A stretch of 39,339 nucleotides of DNA from a virus. The notes beneath the pieces are model-generated. The model was given only the letters and a program-made list of their open reading frames with translations. It had not been told where the DNA came from and did not search any database. The translations under genes were made by a program, and so were the position numbers. The stretch covers positions 1-39,339 of IMG/VR virus record IMGVR_UViG_3300044966_000418. One strand, given 5' to 3'. Below are positions 29,798 to 36,008 of the stretch, piece after piece. The first letter of the stretch is position 1. The number at the start of each line of letters is the position of its first letter.

Positions 29798-30019
29798 ATG
29801 ACAACCAAACAAGAGCCGATGCCGCTACTAACATACACAGAGAGATATGAAAAAGCTGAAAAGCTATTGCAAGACATTCTCTTTAGAGCCGCCAAGCAAT
29901 ATACTGACGGCGGAGAACGCAAATCCGCCAAAATTGGCACCATGAAAGCCATCATCATGCGTTGGGCTGCTCGCGAGCCTGAGTGCATGGAATCTCTCGA
30001 ATACCTTTCAGTCCACTAA
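29798..30019 (+). CDS. Hypothetical helical early protein
   Basis: The 73-residue product is helical (LLTYTERYEKAEKLLQDILF) with a basic patch and a C-terminal Trp-containing helix (IMRWAAREPECMESLEYL). It is the first gene after the promoter at 29757 and ends one base before the HTH gene, so it may be a co-regulator. No family recognised. Confidence 0.65.
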   Translation: MTTKQEPMPLLTYTERYEKAEKLLQDILFRAAKQYTDGGERKSAKIGTMKAIIMRWAAREPECMESLEYLSVH

Positions 30020-30020
30020 T

Positions 30021-30233
30021 ATGAACCTAGCAGCACTACTCAAAAAACACCTCGATGAAGGTCCGCACGGATCAGCAACTAAAATGGCTCGACTAATCGG
30101 CACTGATCGCCAGCGTCTTTACGAATGGGCCAGTGGCAAAGTGAAGCCACGCAAAGAAACGGTGCCAACGATTGTGGAATACTTGCAATCGTTAAAAGCG
30201 CCGAAAAAGCAACTGGACAAAGCGGACAAATAA
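30021..30233 (+). CDS. Small Cro/XRE-like HTH regulator
   Basis: The 70 residues contain a helix-turn-helix in GSATKMARLIGTDRQRLYEW (about 17-36), ASGKVKPRKETVPTIVEYLQ following, and a basic tail. It sits directly after the promoter with AAAGCGGAC in its spacer and its own 3' end carries another copy (30219-30228), making it the best candidate for recognising that motif. Binding is not shown by sequence alone. Confidence 0.72.
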   Translation: MNLAALLKKHLDEGPHGSATKMARLIGTDRQRLYEWASGKVKPRKETVPTIVEYLQSLKAPKKQLDKADK

Positions 30234-30242
30234 GCATAAAGT
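30214..30242 (+). promoter_or_regulatory. Promoter-like site with AAAGCGGACA in the spacer
   Basis: TGGACA (30214-30219), a 17-base spacer and TAAAGT (30237-30242) overlap the end of the HTH gene. AAAGCGGACA covers 30219-30228. Part of the match encodes LDKADK, so chance is possible. Confidence 0.4.
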
Positions 30243-30263
30243 TACAACTCAACCCGATAAAAT

Positions 30264-30614
30264 ATGAATACAAGAGAAGCATTAAATGAACTGGCCGATG
30301 CAGCCTATAAAAACGCATCAGACAAAGGATTCCATGACGCGGATTATGAATACTCTTCCGTCGAACTCTACTCCAAATGGACAGCAAATCTGCATGGAGA
30401 AGTGAGCGAACTTTGGGAGGCAGCACGCAAAGGACACCTTGAGAACCAATGCGACAAAGATTGCCCACTTACCTGCGAAGAAGAAGAATTCGCAGACATC
30501 ATTATCCGTGTTTTGGATTCGTCTAAAGCACGTGGCATCGACATTGGCAAAGCCGTCGAATTGAAGATGGCCTACAACGCAGGTCGCGAATATATGCACG
30601 GTAAACTGGCATGA
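30264..30614 (+). CDS. MazG-like nucleotide pyrophosphohydrolase
   Basis: The 116 residues carry HGEVSELWEA (Glu46, Glu49) and EEEEFADIIIRVLD (Glu72-75, Asp78), the EExx...ExxD metal-binding arrangement of all-alpha NTP pyrophosphatases, then KARGIDIGKAVELKMAYN and a YMHGK end typical of phage members. These enzymes hydrolyse (d)NTPs to monophosphates and can lower ppGpp-like signals or clear modified nucleotides. Next to a recombination cassette it probably supports phage DNA metabolism. Two cysteines near residues 63-71 are a minor oddity. Confidence 0.82.
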   Translation: MNTREALNELADAAYKNASDKGFHDADYEYSSVELYSKWTANLHGEVSELWEAARKGHLENQCDKDCPLTCEEEEFADIIIRVLDSSKARGIDIGKAVELKMAYNAGREYMHGKLA

Positions 30615-30772
30615 ATGTAGATCGCACTCCTGGCGTTATCGCCGCACTTGATTACCTTGGCATTGATGTTGGCACTATGCCAGTCATCGGACGCACTAAC
30701 CATCCATTTCCAAAGCGCAAACCGAATAACTGGAAGAGCATTATAGCAGCATTCAAACTTAGGTTTAGTTAA
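30611..30772 (+). CDS. 53-residue hypothetical protein coupled to the MazG-like gene
   Basis: The ATG overlaps the MazG-like stop as ATGA, supporting a real gene. The product is MNVDRTPGVIAALDYLGIDV, then a Pro/Lys/Arg-rich middle and a basic end (KSIIAAFKLRFS). No known motif. It may be a small partner of the MazG-like protein or of RecT, which starts 24 bases later. Confidence 0.58.
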   Translation: MNVDRTPGVIAALDYLGIDVGTMPVIGRTNHPFPKRKPNNWKSIIAAFKLRFS

Positions 30773-30795
30773 TTTCTCACCCACATACAAAACAC

Positions 30796-31548
30796 ATGAG
30801 CGACAACAATACAGAAACAAAACCAACGATTAAACAGCCGACTCTCAAAGAGATGATCGGCGGAGAAAAGTTCCGCGAGCAAGTAGCTTTGGCATTACCG
30901 AAGCACATGACTCCTGAGCGGTTCTCACGCATTGCTCTCACAGCATTACAGCGCACTCCAAAGTTGCAGGATTGCACGCAGGCAAGTCTATTCAAATGCT
31001 TGCTAGACCTTTCAGCCGCAGGTCTTGAGCCAGATGGACGACGTGCTTATCTGATTCCTTACGGATCTGAATGCACTCTGATTTTGTCATATATGGGTAT
31101 GATCGAGCTTGTTCGTCGCTCCGGTGATGTTGTAAGCATTCGTTCTGAACTCGTTTGTGAGAATGATGAGTTCACTTGGGAGAATGGCAAGATCACGCAC
31201 AAGGTCGAGTGGCGCAAACCTCGCGGAGAAATCCAGGCTGTGTATGCAGAAGCTGTGCTCAAGTCTGGCGAGACTCAAACCGCTACAATGACAAAGGATG
31301 AGGTGGATGCTATCCGCAAGCGTTCACGTTCTGGCAACTCCGGTCCATGGGCTACAGACTATGGCGAAATGGCAAAGAAGACCACTTTGCGCCGACTGTG
31401 CAAACTGCTGCCACTTGCTAGCGAGATTGCAGAGCACATCGAGAAAGATGGTGACGTTGTGCTCGAACGAGATGTGACGCCAGTTCCGCAGGCTGCGTTG
31501 AAGCTGCCGAGTCAGGAAGTTGAGACAAAGGGGGTTGCCAATGGATAA
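30796..31548 (+). CDS. recT: RecT-family single-strand annealing protein
   Basis: The 250 residues fit RecT: PKHMTPERFSRIALTALQRT (about 35-54), KLQDCTQASLFKCLLDLSAAGLEPDG-type region (about 55-80), YLIPYGSECTLILSYMGMIE (about 83-102) and AKKTTLRRLCKLLPL (about 196-210). RecT binds single-stranded DNA and anneals complementary strands for phage recombination. It stands with an exonuclease gene and an SSB-like gene downstream. The long tail is Pro/Glu-rich, and its stop overlaps the next start by eight bases. Confidence 0.93.
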   Translation: MSDNNTETKPTIKQPTLKEMIGGEKFREQVALALPKHMTPERFSRIALTALQRTPKLQDCTQASLFKCLLDLSAAGLEPDGRRAYLIPYGSECTLILSYMGMIELVRRSGDVVSIRSELVCENDEFTWENGKITHKVEWRKPRGEIQAVYAEAVLKSGETQTATMTKDEVDAIRKRSRSGNSGPWATDYGEMAKKTTLRRLCKLLPLASEIAEHIEKDGDVVLERDVTPVPQAALKLPSQEVETKGVANG

Positions 31549-31762
31549 ATACTCATTTGGAGCGCCGCTTCACATGGTTTTCGCAGCCTGTGTCATCAAA
31601 AATAAACCATCTTTAAATGGAAAACCTCTCTCAATTGAAGATCAAAAAACATTGTCCGTTGTGCTTTGGGAGTACGCAGATCAAAATATTCCACCACAAG
31701 ATGCTTTAACTATCAAGCAATCGCTTGAATCAAGATGGCCGGATATAAATTGGAAAGCATAA
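31541..31762 (+). CDS. Small protein between RecT and the RecE-like nuclease
   Basis: The start chosen is ATG 31541 (MDKYSFGAPLHM), overlapping the recT stop by eight bases; an earlier codon at 31520 is less likely. The 73-residue product is soluble, with a helical middle (IEDQKTLSVVLWEYADQN). Coupling to recT suggests a recombination accessory protein. Family unknown. Confidence 0.6.
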   Translation: MDKYSFGAPLHMVFAACVIKNKPSLNGKPLSIEDQKTLSVVLWEYADQNIPPQDALTIKQSLESRWPDINWKA

Positions 31763-31765
31763 ATT

Positions 31766-32560
31766 ATGATCATCCTAGACGAACAAACATACCGCTCTCA
31801 TCCGGCTGCTAATTTCAGCAGCTTGAAGACGATCCTCAAGTCCCCAAAGCATTATCAGTCATCGCTCAAGAAATCCTTTGAGCCAACGATTGAGATGACC
31901 ATGGGGACGATTATTCACGAAGCTATTCTCGAAGGAAAACCATACAGCCACACCGTTAAGCCAACCGACATTGATCTTCGGACTAAAGAAGGAAAGGCAT
32001 GGCGCGATAAACACGCTGGCATGACCATTCTTTCTCTGGCTGAGCATGCAACAGTTGTCCGCACGGTTGAGGCTGTCCGCAATAGCCCTGACGCTCAATA
32101 CATGCTCAACCTGTGCAAGCAGCGTGAGGTGGGTATTGTGAACAATTACAAGGGTGTTGAGATTAAGGGAAGGCTTGACGCATACGGCCAGGATGAAAGT
32201 GGTAAGCCGCTCATCGTGGATTTCAAGACGACGAGTGAAGCTGATCCTGAGCTATGGGGCCGCAAGGCATTTGGTCTGCGCTACATGATGCAGATGCAGT
32301 ATTACAAGGCGTTGCTGTCTCTGGAGCTTGGCCTCGATGTTGAGCCAGCCTATATCTGGCTCGTGGCTGAAACGAATGAGGCCGCAGACGTGTGCATTTA
32401 TCAGCCACCACCAGAGGCAATTGCCATTGGTCAGGCTCAAATGGACTATGCTGTCGAAACTTATAAGAAGTGCCTTGAAACCGGACAGTGGCAAGGATAC
32501 GGTAAAGGAATCATCTCCTTGGATGTACCAATCTGGGAGCAAAAGCGCTGGTTAAAATAA
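31766..32560 (+). CDS. RecE-like PD-(D/E)XK exonuclease
   Basis: The 264 residues have GTIIHEAILEG (His51, Glu52), IKGRLDAYG (Asp138) and LIVDFKTTSEAD (Asp152 and Lys154), the core of the exodeoxyribonuclease VIII C-terminal/YqaJ-like nucleases, followed by MQMQYYKALL. These enzymes make 3' single-stranded tails that a RecT protein then anneals. Its order after recT is the reverse of the classical recE-recT order but common in phages. It starts three bases after the upstream stop. Confidence 0.86.
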   Translation: MIILDEQTYRSHPAANFSSLKTILKSPKHYQSSLKKSFEPTIEMTMGTIIHEAILEGKPYSHTVKPTDIDLRTKEGKAWRDKHAGMTILSLAEHATVVRTVEAVRNSPDAQYMLNLCKQREVGIVNNYKGVEIKGRLDAYGQDESGKPLIVDFKTTSEADPELWGRKAFGLRYMMQMQYYKALLSLELGLDVEPAYIWLVAETNEAADVCIYQPPPEAIAIGQAQMDYAVETYKKCLETGQWQGYGKGIISLDVPIWEQKRWLK

Positions 32561-32570
32561 CAAAAACAAT

Positions 32571-32885
32571 ATGGCAACACCAATCATCATTAAACTAGAC
32601 GTAACCAAGCTCAAAAAAGAATGGTTTTTCAAAGGAGCTAAGGGCACTTACGTTGACCTTGTGCTTTACGAAAATGATCGTGAATCACCTTACGGAGATA
32701 CTCACACACTCAAACAGTCACCAAATAAAGAGGCTCGTGATGCTGGAGAAAAAGCAATCATAGCTGGTAATGGAAAATGGATGCCGCAAAAAGGTGGCTC
32801 TCAGTCCGCACCAAGAACTGCTGTCCCAGCTAAGCAGCACCCACTGATGCAGGATAACGAACCCGACGAAACCATTCCCTGGTAA
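32571..32885 (+). CDS. SSB-like single-stranded DNA-binding protein (tentative)
   Basis: The 104 residues begin with beta-strand-like IIIKLDVTKLKKEWFFKGAK and end DNEPDETIPW, an acidic tip with a final aromatic residue like the SSB C-terminal tail used to bind partner proteins. Residues 20-60 (YVDLVLYEND) fit a small OB-like fold. Its place after recT and the exonuclease supports a role in coating ssDNA. The family is not confirmed. Confidence 0.7.
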   Translation: MATPIIIKLDVTKLKKEWFFKGAKGTYVDLVLYENDRESPYGDTHTLKQSPNKEARDAGEKAIIAGNGKWMPQKGGSQSAPRTAVPAKQHPLMQDNEPDETIPW

Positions 32886-32934
32886 TCTAAATCAACAAGC
32901 CCGTTAGCCGAGGGTTATATCGGCCATTTATTAT

Positions 32935-33129
32935 ATGAAACTTACTCTTGAACCAACAATCAATCCTCCGCGAGAAGGCATACCATCACCAACAATCTCA
33001 ATCGAGATTCCGGATGATGACATGACATGCCGAGCCACCATTATGGACTTGGTGTTTCCATTGCTCAGTGCTGCATATCCAAGTAGCAACGTGCGTAATT
33101 ATTTCAATACAGACGAAATCGACCTATGA
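32935..33129 (+). CDS. Hypothetical 64-residue acidic protein
   Basis: The product has a Pro-rich start (TINPPREGIPSPTISIEIP) and a helical C-terminal part with DLVFPLLSAAYPS. It lies in the recombination cassette, separated by a 49-base spacer from the SSB-like gene, and overlaps the next start by ATGA. No recognised family. Confidence 0.6.
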   Translation: MKLTLEPTINPPREGIPSPTISIEIPDDDMTCRATIMDLVFPLLSAAYPSSNVRNYFNTDEIDL

Positions 33130-33266
33130 CTCCCAGTAAAGAAAAGATCGCACTGTTTGACGACGCAATCGTCTATCACTCGTGCAAAGAGGAAATCAGC
33201 AAGGCTGAATCCGAGTGGATTGAGTGGGCTAGGATTCGCGTGATGGAACTAGAAATGGAGGGATAA
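33126..33266 (+). CDS. 46-residue helical hypothetical protein
   Basis: ATG overlaps the previous stop (ATGA). The product begins MTPSKEKIALFDDAIVYHSC and is highly charged and helical (EISKAESEWIEWARIRVMEL). No known motif. The tight overlap supports coding. It precedes the split RusA-like gene by about 18 bases. Confidence 0.6.
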   Translation: MTPSKEKIALFDDAIVYHSCKEEISKAESEWIEWARIRVMELEMEG

Positions 33267-33283
33267 TGTGACTCTAAATTACC

Positions 33284-33615
33284 ATGGAATCTTGCGACAT
33301 TTCCCAAACGCCAGTCCCGATCTGCTCGCTTACAATTCCAAGCAAGTTACCATCATGGAACGAGATTCTAGGAATGCACCATTGGGCAAGAAAAAAGTTC
33401 AAGGATCAACTAGCCAAAGAATTCTTGTCCGTGTTACGAGCGTCCGCAAACGACTTATCGACGAAGACAATTTGTGCGAAAAATACCATGTCGATTTATG
33501 CAGATACGCTGGAATCATATCTGGCGATGAAGCAAGCAAAACAAAAATTGAGACAATCCAACGCAAGGCAGAAAAAGGCGAAGAAGAGCAAGTGATAATC
33601 GAGGTTTACCAATAA
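33284..33615 (+). CDS. RusA-like resolvase split by a candidate -1 frameshift
   Basis: Two overlapping frames each hold half of a RusA-like protein. The frame from ATG 33284 gives LTIPSKLPSWNEILGMHHWA, the RusA-type N-terminus, and runs on to 33595 with off-looking sequence. The frame ending at 33615 gives LVRVTSVRKRLIDEDNL, then KYHVDLCRYAGIISGD, the metal-binding half (DEDN). The switch needs -1 slippage, and A_AAA_AAG (33391-33397) lies in the first frame exactly where it would work, yielding 110 residues. RusA enzymes resolve Holliday junctions. A sequencing indel in the A-run is the alternative. Confidence 0.68.
33391..33397 (+). promoter_or_regulatory. Candidate -1 ribosomal frameshift site A_AAA_AAG
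   Basis: In the frame starting at 33284 the codons are AGA AAA AAG, so the heptamer A_AAA_AAG is correctly phased for -1 slippage into the frame ending at 33615. AAAAAAG is the strongest bacterial slippery type. No strong downstream stem-loop was seen. Confidence 0.5.
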
Positions 33616-33857
33616 TGCCAAACTCAAAACAACCATCCGCAGAATGCCGCCTACACAATCAATTGGCTCGCACACTTAATGGAACGAGGGCATCCAAGGA
33701 CGAGACTACACAAGTCCTCATCCATCTGCTAGCCATTCAGATTGCCAGCTACGACCCATTGATGCGCGATGCAGTCTGGGAATGCGCTGTCGATACTTTG
33801 GACGACATGGTGGAGGACATCGCAGCAGAGATCGACGCACACTTTATCAATAACTGA
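33615..33857 (+). CDS. Hypothetical 80-residue helical protein
   Basis: It starts on the last base of the preceding stop (TAATG). The product is largely helical (TQVLIHLLAIQIASYDPLM) with an acidic C-terminus (DTLDDMVEDIAAEIDAH). No known motif. It could be a small partner of the recombination enzymes. Confidence 0.62.
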   Translation: MPNSKQPSAECRLHNQLARTLNGTRASKDETTQVLIHLLAIQIASYDPLMRDAVWECAVDTLDDMVEDIAAEIDAHFINN

Positions 33858-33863
33858 ATATAT

Positions 33864-34244
33864 ATGAATACTGATACACCAGAGACAGATGCGGCTGAGA
33901 AAATGGCTTTTGCCCAAGAATACATGGTTCCTACAGACTTCGCCCGTCAACTTGAGCTAGAACGGAACAGTCTTATCACGAAATCTGCCGAATTGGAGCT
34001 TAAATGCCTCAAAATAGGTGAGGTGATCACCGAGTTAAACCAGCGCCTTCAAGAACGCCAGGAGAGCTTCCAGGCGCAACTGATCCGCATCGAGGATATA
34101 TGGCGTGGTAAGCTGGTCGAATCGCGCAAGGATGCAGACAGGCTTTACAATTGCCTGCTCGAAGCTCAATTTGGCGAAGCCTTGGACATTGCCTATGTGC
34201 AGAATGTGCTGGCACAGCACGAAGAACTGGCCGCGATTGGGTAG
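33864..34244 (+). CDS. Coiled-coil protein with TPETDAA / DFARQLE start
   Basis: The 126 residues start MNTDTPETDAAEKMAFAQEY, then VPTDFARQLELERN. This opening recurs in phage coiled-coil proteins and echoes the DUF6378-like protein at 22752 (MNTPTPETDAATP). Residues 38-110 form a long helix suited to a coiled coil. The function is unknown. It is the last gene before the structured terminator. Confidence 0.68.
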   Translation: MNTDTPETDAAEKMAFAQEYMVPTDFARQLELERNSLITKSAELELKCLKIGEVITELNQRLQERQESFQAQLIRIEDIWRGKLVESRKDADRLYNCLLEAQFGEALDIAYVQNVLAQHEELAAIG

Positions 34245-34340
34245 TTTTTGTTGACTGGGTGTTTTGATGCAGTAGCGTTTTTGTGTCGAAGTTCTTGGGA
34301 GTAGTGTCCATCGTGAATTAGACGCCTTTAGAAAATCATT

Positions 34341-34419
34341 GGCCGCTCAGGCCGCTTCCTCGCCGGGTTAAAATCCGGGTCACTACCGGGGGAGCAACCT
34401 GAGCGGCCTTTTTGTTTTT
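34341..34419 (+). terminator. Large structured rightward terminator
   Basis: GGCCGCTCAGG (34341-34351) and CCTGAGCGGCC (34398-34408) form an 11-base-pair outer stem, followed by TTTTTGTTTTT. Inside, GCTTCCTC pairs with GGGGGAGC, and CCGG-gttaaaat-CCGG forms a hairpin, so the loop is itself folded. It separates the recombination cassette from the nuclease and replication genes. The T-loop-like string GTTAAAATC resembles a tRNA arm, but no complete tRNA is present. Confidence 0.78.
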
Positions 34420-34422
34420 AAG

Positions 34423-35076
34423 ATGCACAACTGGTACGCAAATCTCCTCCTTGATCACCGATGGCTAGCGAAGCGCAAAGAAGCACTCCATCATGATCAC
34501 TATACCTGCCAGAACTGTGGCAGGAAAAACCCAGAAGTAACGCTTTGCGTCCACCATCTTGGATACGTTACTGGTTGGATGCCGTGGGATTACCCATTGA
34601 CGCTTCTTCAAACACTGTGCCTTGGTTGTCATGATGAAGTTCACGCAGGACAGAAGCCGCATTACGTCATTTGCACCACTTGTGGAGGTCTGACACCAGA
34701 TTCAAAAGCCAACGGAAGAAATAACAAGCACGAGTGGATTTGCGAGGATTGCATACAAAAACAAGCAGTTGAAGAAATTGCCATGAAAACTGCATTTGTT
34801 TACCTTATGAAGAACACTAGAAATGGTTTCATTAAAATTGGATTTAGTAAAAATCCTAAATTTAGAGAAAAAACTCTTCAGTCTGAGGAGCCTGAAATCG
34901 AATTGCTGGCTTCTATTGAGGGCACTATCGACCTTGAGAAGGAGCTACATGCTAGATTTTCAGCCTATCGAATCAGGGGAGAATGGTTTCGATTAAGCGA
35001 GTTTGAAATAGAAGACGCTAAGCAATACGTCATTTTTCACCACGGTAGAATAAAGCCATCAGGAGACAAATTATGA
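34423..35076 (+). CDS. HNH plus GIY-YIG (MUG113/T5orf172-like) fusion nuclease
   Basis: The 217 residues fuse two nuclease-like modules. Residues 25-75 have CQNC (29-32), VHHLGY (His44, His45) and CLGCHDEVH (Cys66, Cys69, His70), an HNH/zinc-ribbon core. A zinc ribbon follows (CTTC at 84-87, CEDC at 107-110). From 124, FVYLMKN, FIKIGFSKNP and LHARFSAYRIRGEWFRL match the GIY-YIG-type MUG113/T5orf172 domain, with Arg and Glu187 in place. Fused modules may target homing. It lies between the terminator and the initiator gene and overlaps the latter by ATGA. Confidence 0.78.
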   Translation: MHNWYANLLLDHRWLAKRKEALHHDHYTCQNCGRKNPEVTLCVHHLGYVTGWMPWDYPLTLLQTLCLGCHDEVHAGQKPHYVICTTCGGLTPDSKANGRNNKHEWICEDCIQKQAVEEIAMKTAFVYLMKNTRNGFIKIGFSKNPKFREKTLQSEEPEIELLASIEGTIDLEKELHARFSAYRIRGEWFRLSEFEIEDAKQYVIFHHGRIKPSGDKL

Positions 35077-36008
35077 GCCTTAAAGCCATCAATAAATTCA
35101 AGATGTGCAAGATGTCACCAACTCAAAAGTTGGTAATGCTTTGCCTGTGTGATTGCCACAATCAAGAGTCTGAGAGATGTGATCCAAGCGTGTCGCTCAT
35201 CATGAGTTTTACAGGGCTTTCAAACCGGGCTGTAGCTACCGCTTTGAAGGATTTGGAGCGCCTAAAACACATCAAGATTAACCGTGGAAACGGATTCAAA
35301 TCATCTTACAATATCGACATAACCAGTGAACCTCCTGCGGTGGTTGATTTAGCTAAACCAGTGAACGTCGTTCCACAACCAGTGAACCTGCCGCACCCCC
35401 GCAGCACGTTCACTAGTGAACCTCCTGCCATAACCAGTGAACCTCCTGCTGGGGTACCAGTGAACCTCCTGCCTAAACCAGTGAACGTCGTTCACACAAA
35501 CAGAGAAGAACAGAGAATTAAACAGAGAATAACCGGAAGTACTGACAGGCTTGATTCGCCGTTGTTTGAAGAAACCGACTCACACGACTTTCGATCAACC
35601 ATGGCAGAATGGTTTGAGGACAAGTCACAACGCAAACAGCGTTACACGCATCGTGGATGGAGGGCGCTCTTGACCACCTGTCGGCAAAAACCAATCGGCG
35701 TGTTGCGATGCGCTGTGAACAAGGCCATGTCGGGAGGCTGGCAAGGCATCCATTTTGATAAAATATCAGCCGAAGATGCGGCTGCTTTCGAGCCAACTTC
35801 AACAATTGCATTTGCCGATCCAATCAAGGACAACCCTAATTTTATGGAATTTCAAGAATGGTTTGAAAAGCTTCCTCCAGAGCCAGAATCGACCATAGAT
35901 GTCGATTTCAACAAAGTTTTGGAATCATACCGTGAAAATAATTCACCAGATGCCTCTATTTCGCACACAGATGGCCCTCAGAGCGTCGAGGAGGTGTCAG
36001 TATGGTAA
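35073..36008 (+). CDS. Replication initiator, lambda-O-like, with internal iterons
   Basis: The 311 residues begin with a winged-helix region (about 14-90: QKLVMLCLCDCHNQ..., SVSLIMSFTGLSNRAV, LKHIKINRGN), as in phage replication initiators. The middle (about 84-145) is a Pro/Val/Asn-rich linker whose DNA carries seven iteron-like repeats, as the O gene of lambda carries its origin. The C-terminal part (FRSTMAEWFEDK, HRGWRALLTTCR) is likely the helicase-contact region. The helicase gene follows with a 7-base overlap. It would bind the internal origin and load the primase-helicase. Confidence 0.82.
   Translation: MSLKAINKFKMCKMSPTQKLVMLCLCDCHNQESERCDPSVSLIMSFTGLSNRAVATALKDLERLKHIKINRGNGFKSSYNIDITSEPPAVVDLAKPVNVVPQPVNLPHPRSTFTSEPPAITSEPPAGVPVNLLPKPVNVVHTNREEQRIKQRITGSTDRLDSPLFEETDSHDFRSTMAEWFEDKSQRKQRYTHRGWRALLTTCRQKPIGVLRCAVNKAMSGGWQGIHFDKISAEDAAAFEPTSTIAFADPIKDNPNFMEFQEWFEKLPPEPESTIDVDFNKVLESYRENNSPDASISHTDGPQSVEEVSVW
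35322..35530 (+). repeat. Predicted replication origin: seven iterons and an AT-rich tract
   Basis: Copies of ACCAGTGAAC followed by TC-rich TCCTGC or TCGTTC start at 35322, 35357, 35378, 35412, 35433, 35456 and 35477. Three are read as TSEPPA and four as PVN-type peptides, so the DNA is conserved but not the reading frame. A palindrome GTTCACTAGTGAAC spans 35408-35421. Three copies of ACAGAGAA (35500-35529) and AT-rich sequence follow, suitable as an unwinding element. Confidence 0.78.

Noticed and set aside
34353-34397. T-arm-like CCGGGTTAAAATCCGGG inside a hairpin
   Set aside because: It is enclosed by a terminator stem with a T-run; no acceptor, D or anticodon arms fit.
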